The translations under genes were made by a program, and so were the position numbers. Below are positions 62,268-64,000 of a stretch of 64,000 bases of DNA, piece after piece. Location: assembly GCA_035048495.1 (NCBI GenBank), contig CM068547.1, positions 32,806,502 through 32,870,501 of the forward strand, read 5' to 3'. Positions within the stretch are counted from its first letter, which is position 1. Every line of letters begins with the position of its first letter. This DNA is from Euptelea pleiosperma (lineage: Eukaryota > Streptophyta > Magnoliopsida > Ranunculales > Eupteleaceae). The notes under the pieces were generated by a model. The model was not told the origin of the DNA. It did not search any database and worked only from the letters and a program-made list of their open reading frames with translations.

Positions 62268-62960
62268 TAGAACTTTGCTGACGGACCACAGGATGAGCTA
62301 CGTGGAAGAATTCTAGAGACCCCTTCCGTATGAATTTTAGCCCATACCCTTACCCAGTGAGTAAACCTTCGCCCACACTATGCAGTGAGCGAAGCCGATC
62401 ACAGCACACAATATGAGCCACGTGTCATATTCTTAGTGGGCATAGACCTTATGGATGTTTGGCCAATCACTAGTGGACCTACAAACCAAAAATAAAACTG
62501 ATCAGTGATTTATAAGCGTTGGATTGAAGTTGTTTTCATGGGTTGATTTTAACCGTAGAAATTTGAGCATTATTAAGCGTTGTTTGGGTGCAATTATCCA
62601 AAGGTTGTAAATCACTAATCAGACTGATTTTTGGTTGCAGGTCCACCGAGGGACTGGTCAAACATCCATACGGTCAGTGTCCACTGAGATTGTGCCACGT
62701 GGCTCATATCGTGTGCTGTGATCAGCTGAGCGAAGGTTACTCATACCCAGTCGGACTTGCATATCAAAAATCGATTAGTGATTTCAAACCTTTGGATATA
62801 TGTACCCCAAATAATGCTCTATTTCCACGGTTAAAAATCAACCCATCAAAAGACTTTAAATCAACGGCTAGAAATCATTAATCAAACTTATTTTTGGTCA
62901 TTGGTTCCATCTAGGGTCGGTCTAATCATCCATATGGTCAGCGATCTCTTGGCACACTCT
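62268..62960. mobile_element. Family-1 MITE interrupted by a nested family-1 copy
   Basis: The left part (ACTTTGCTGACGGACCACAG ... TTTTAGCCCATACCCTTACCCAGT) and the right part (CGGACTTGCATATCAAAAAT ... TTGGCACACTC) read as one family-1 copy once 62359-62742 and one duplicated 9-mer are removed. Confidence 0.65.
62359..62742. mobile_element. Nested family-1 MITE with 9-bp target duplication
   Basis: Ends GAGTAAACCTTCGC and GCGAAGGTTACTC; inner arms GATCACAGCACACAATATGA and GCCACGTG. Flanks TTACCCAGT (62350-62358) and ATACCCAGT (62743-62751), 8/9 identical. Confidence 0.8.
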
Positions 62961-63200
62961 TAGAGATCGCTGACGGTATGGATGTTTGGCCCACCCCTAG
63001 TTGGACCTACAAACCAATGGTGGTTTTTAACCGTTGGATCTGAGCACCTCAAATCCCATGGTTAAAAATCAACCCATGAAAAAACTAAAAACCAACGGTT
63101 AGAATTTATCAATTAGGCTGATATTTGGTACGTAAGTCCACCTTGGGATAGTCCAAATTTCGTACAGCCAATGGTCTCTAAGAGTGTGCCACGTGGATGA
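62955..63200. mobile_element. Family-1 MITE abutting the previous copy
   Basis: CTTAGAGATCGCTGACGGTA ... CCTAGTTGGACCTACAAACC; right arm CGTACAGCCAATGGTCTCTA then GAGTGTGCCACGTGG. Interior somewhat shortened. Confidence 0.6.
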
Positions 63201-63474
63201 TCCTCAATTTGGATAACAAGAATTCACGCGACCATATCATCCCTAGGTCTAGACTGTTGGATGCCCTTCGAGATTCGTGGCATGTAACCGGAGGACCATC
63301 ATCGAGGGGTAGTGGCGGAGGCAGGATTTTGTTCAAGCATGGGCAAGGTGGCAAGCGACGATCAACCGACAACATCAATAACTGCTTATGATATTGACAT
63401 TTTGAAGAAGTGAAGTCTATCAACTTTTTAAATTATTCCCCAGCAGTCAATTTTTTCCAGTAAATCTTTAATGA

Positions 63475-63800
63475 CGGACATCGGTCATCAATGTTAATGA
63501 TGGATCACAATATGAGCCACGTGGCACACTCTTAAAACCATTGAGGGATATGTATGTTTGGCCTTTTCCTAGGCTAGGTGGACATACTGACCAGAAATCA
63601 GCTTGATTAGTGGCTTCAAATCATCGATTTGGACTTTTTTCATGCGAATATTTTTAACCGTTGGATTCAAATATTATTTGGAGTACTTTGATTTGAAGAT
63701 TAGGAATCACTAATGAGGTCCACTTAAGGATGGACTAAACACCCATACCGTAAGTAAGATCTCTAAAAGTGTTGCACGTGGCTCATAATGTGGTCCACTT
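63475..63800. mobile_element. Diverged family-1 MITE
   Basis: GATCACAATATGAGCCACGT at the left and TTGCACGTGGCTCATAATGT at the right; the interior AGGTGGACATACTGACCAG and AGGTCCACTTAAGG arms are weaker. Confidence 0.6.
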
Positions 63801-63983
63801 AAGGATGGACCAAATTACATTCAAAATTGAGGGTGGGCAACCTAAGAATGCTGCACGTGGCTCGTACTAGTCTACTTGGGGATGGGCCAAAAATTCAAAG
63901 TTGAGTGCTGTAGTCCGCGCTCTCCACTGATTGAGCGGACTACAGCCATTTGATTCTGGGTTCTCTTGGAACATACATTAGTT

Positions 63984-64000
63984 GGAGTAAAACTTTGATG
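63984..64000 (+). mobile_element. Start of another family-1 MITE, cut by the window end
   Basis: GAGTAAAACTTTGATG is identical to the first 16 bases of the 59209 element. Confidence 0.55.

Noticed and set aside
62078..62274. 9-bp target duplication around the 62087 MITE
   Set aside because: ATGAGTTCT and ATTAGAACT agree at only 6 of 9 positions, so I do not claim it.

Overview
This window is nuclear DNA of a flowering plant. Three intron-rich protein genes with standard GT-AG introns sit in sequence crowded with plant transposons (Helitrons, Mutator-like elements and MITEs, LINE, copia and gypsy relics, and a small LTR element). The three proteins are conserved across angiosperms. The repeat style (long introns, many MITEs carrying GCCACGTGGC and 'GGTCCACC' motifs) made me think of a magnoliid or other woody early-branching angiosperm, but that is only an impression. 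I saw no rRNA, tRNA, CRISPR array or bacterial-type gene.

Layout. 1-6,280: gene-free, with relics of gypsy gag, a copia leader and gag, and LINE 3' ends. 6,281-18,295 (minus, leader to about 19,680): HRD1, the membrane RING E3 ligase of ER-associated degradation. Seven coding exons join in frame to 548 codons. Its introns hold a TRIM-like LTR element, LINE pieces, a TIR element and a partial exon duplication. Its promoter carries an exact ER-stress element, CCAAT-N9-CCACG. 19,839-24,555: an array of tandem Helitron-like units with about 19 terminal hairpins and a higher-order A/C/B pattern. 24,588-29,000: MITEs and a 97-bp mini-Helitron. 29,393-44,340 (plus): ARFB1-type small GTPase. Six coding exons join to 194 codons; the last intron is about 11.8 kb and filled with retroelement relics. 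46,625-58,206 (minus): a TOPLESS-related corepressor. Twenty-four coding exons join in frame to 1,133 codons; one intron carries a 1.9-kb Mutator-like element with a perfect 9-bp target duplication and pieces of a captured P4-ATPase gene. 58,760-64,000: promoter side of the TOPLESS-related gene, with nested Mutator-like MITEs.

The three genes do unrelated jobs: ER protein quality control, vesicle-traffic GTPase, and transcriptional corepression. HRD1 and ARFB1 are divergent across a 9.8-kb repeat spacer; ARFB1 and the TOPLESS-related gene converge. No operon-like logic applies. The most unusual material is the tandem Helitron array and the gene-capturing Mutator-like element. All exon boundaries were worked out by hand from splice signals and reading-frame continuity. 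The family calls rest on my recognition of conserved motifs, with no database search.
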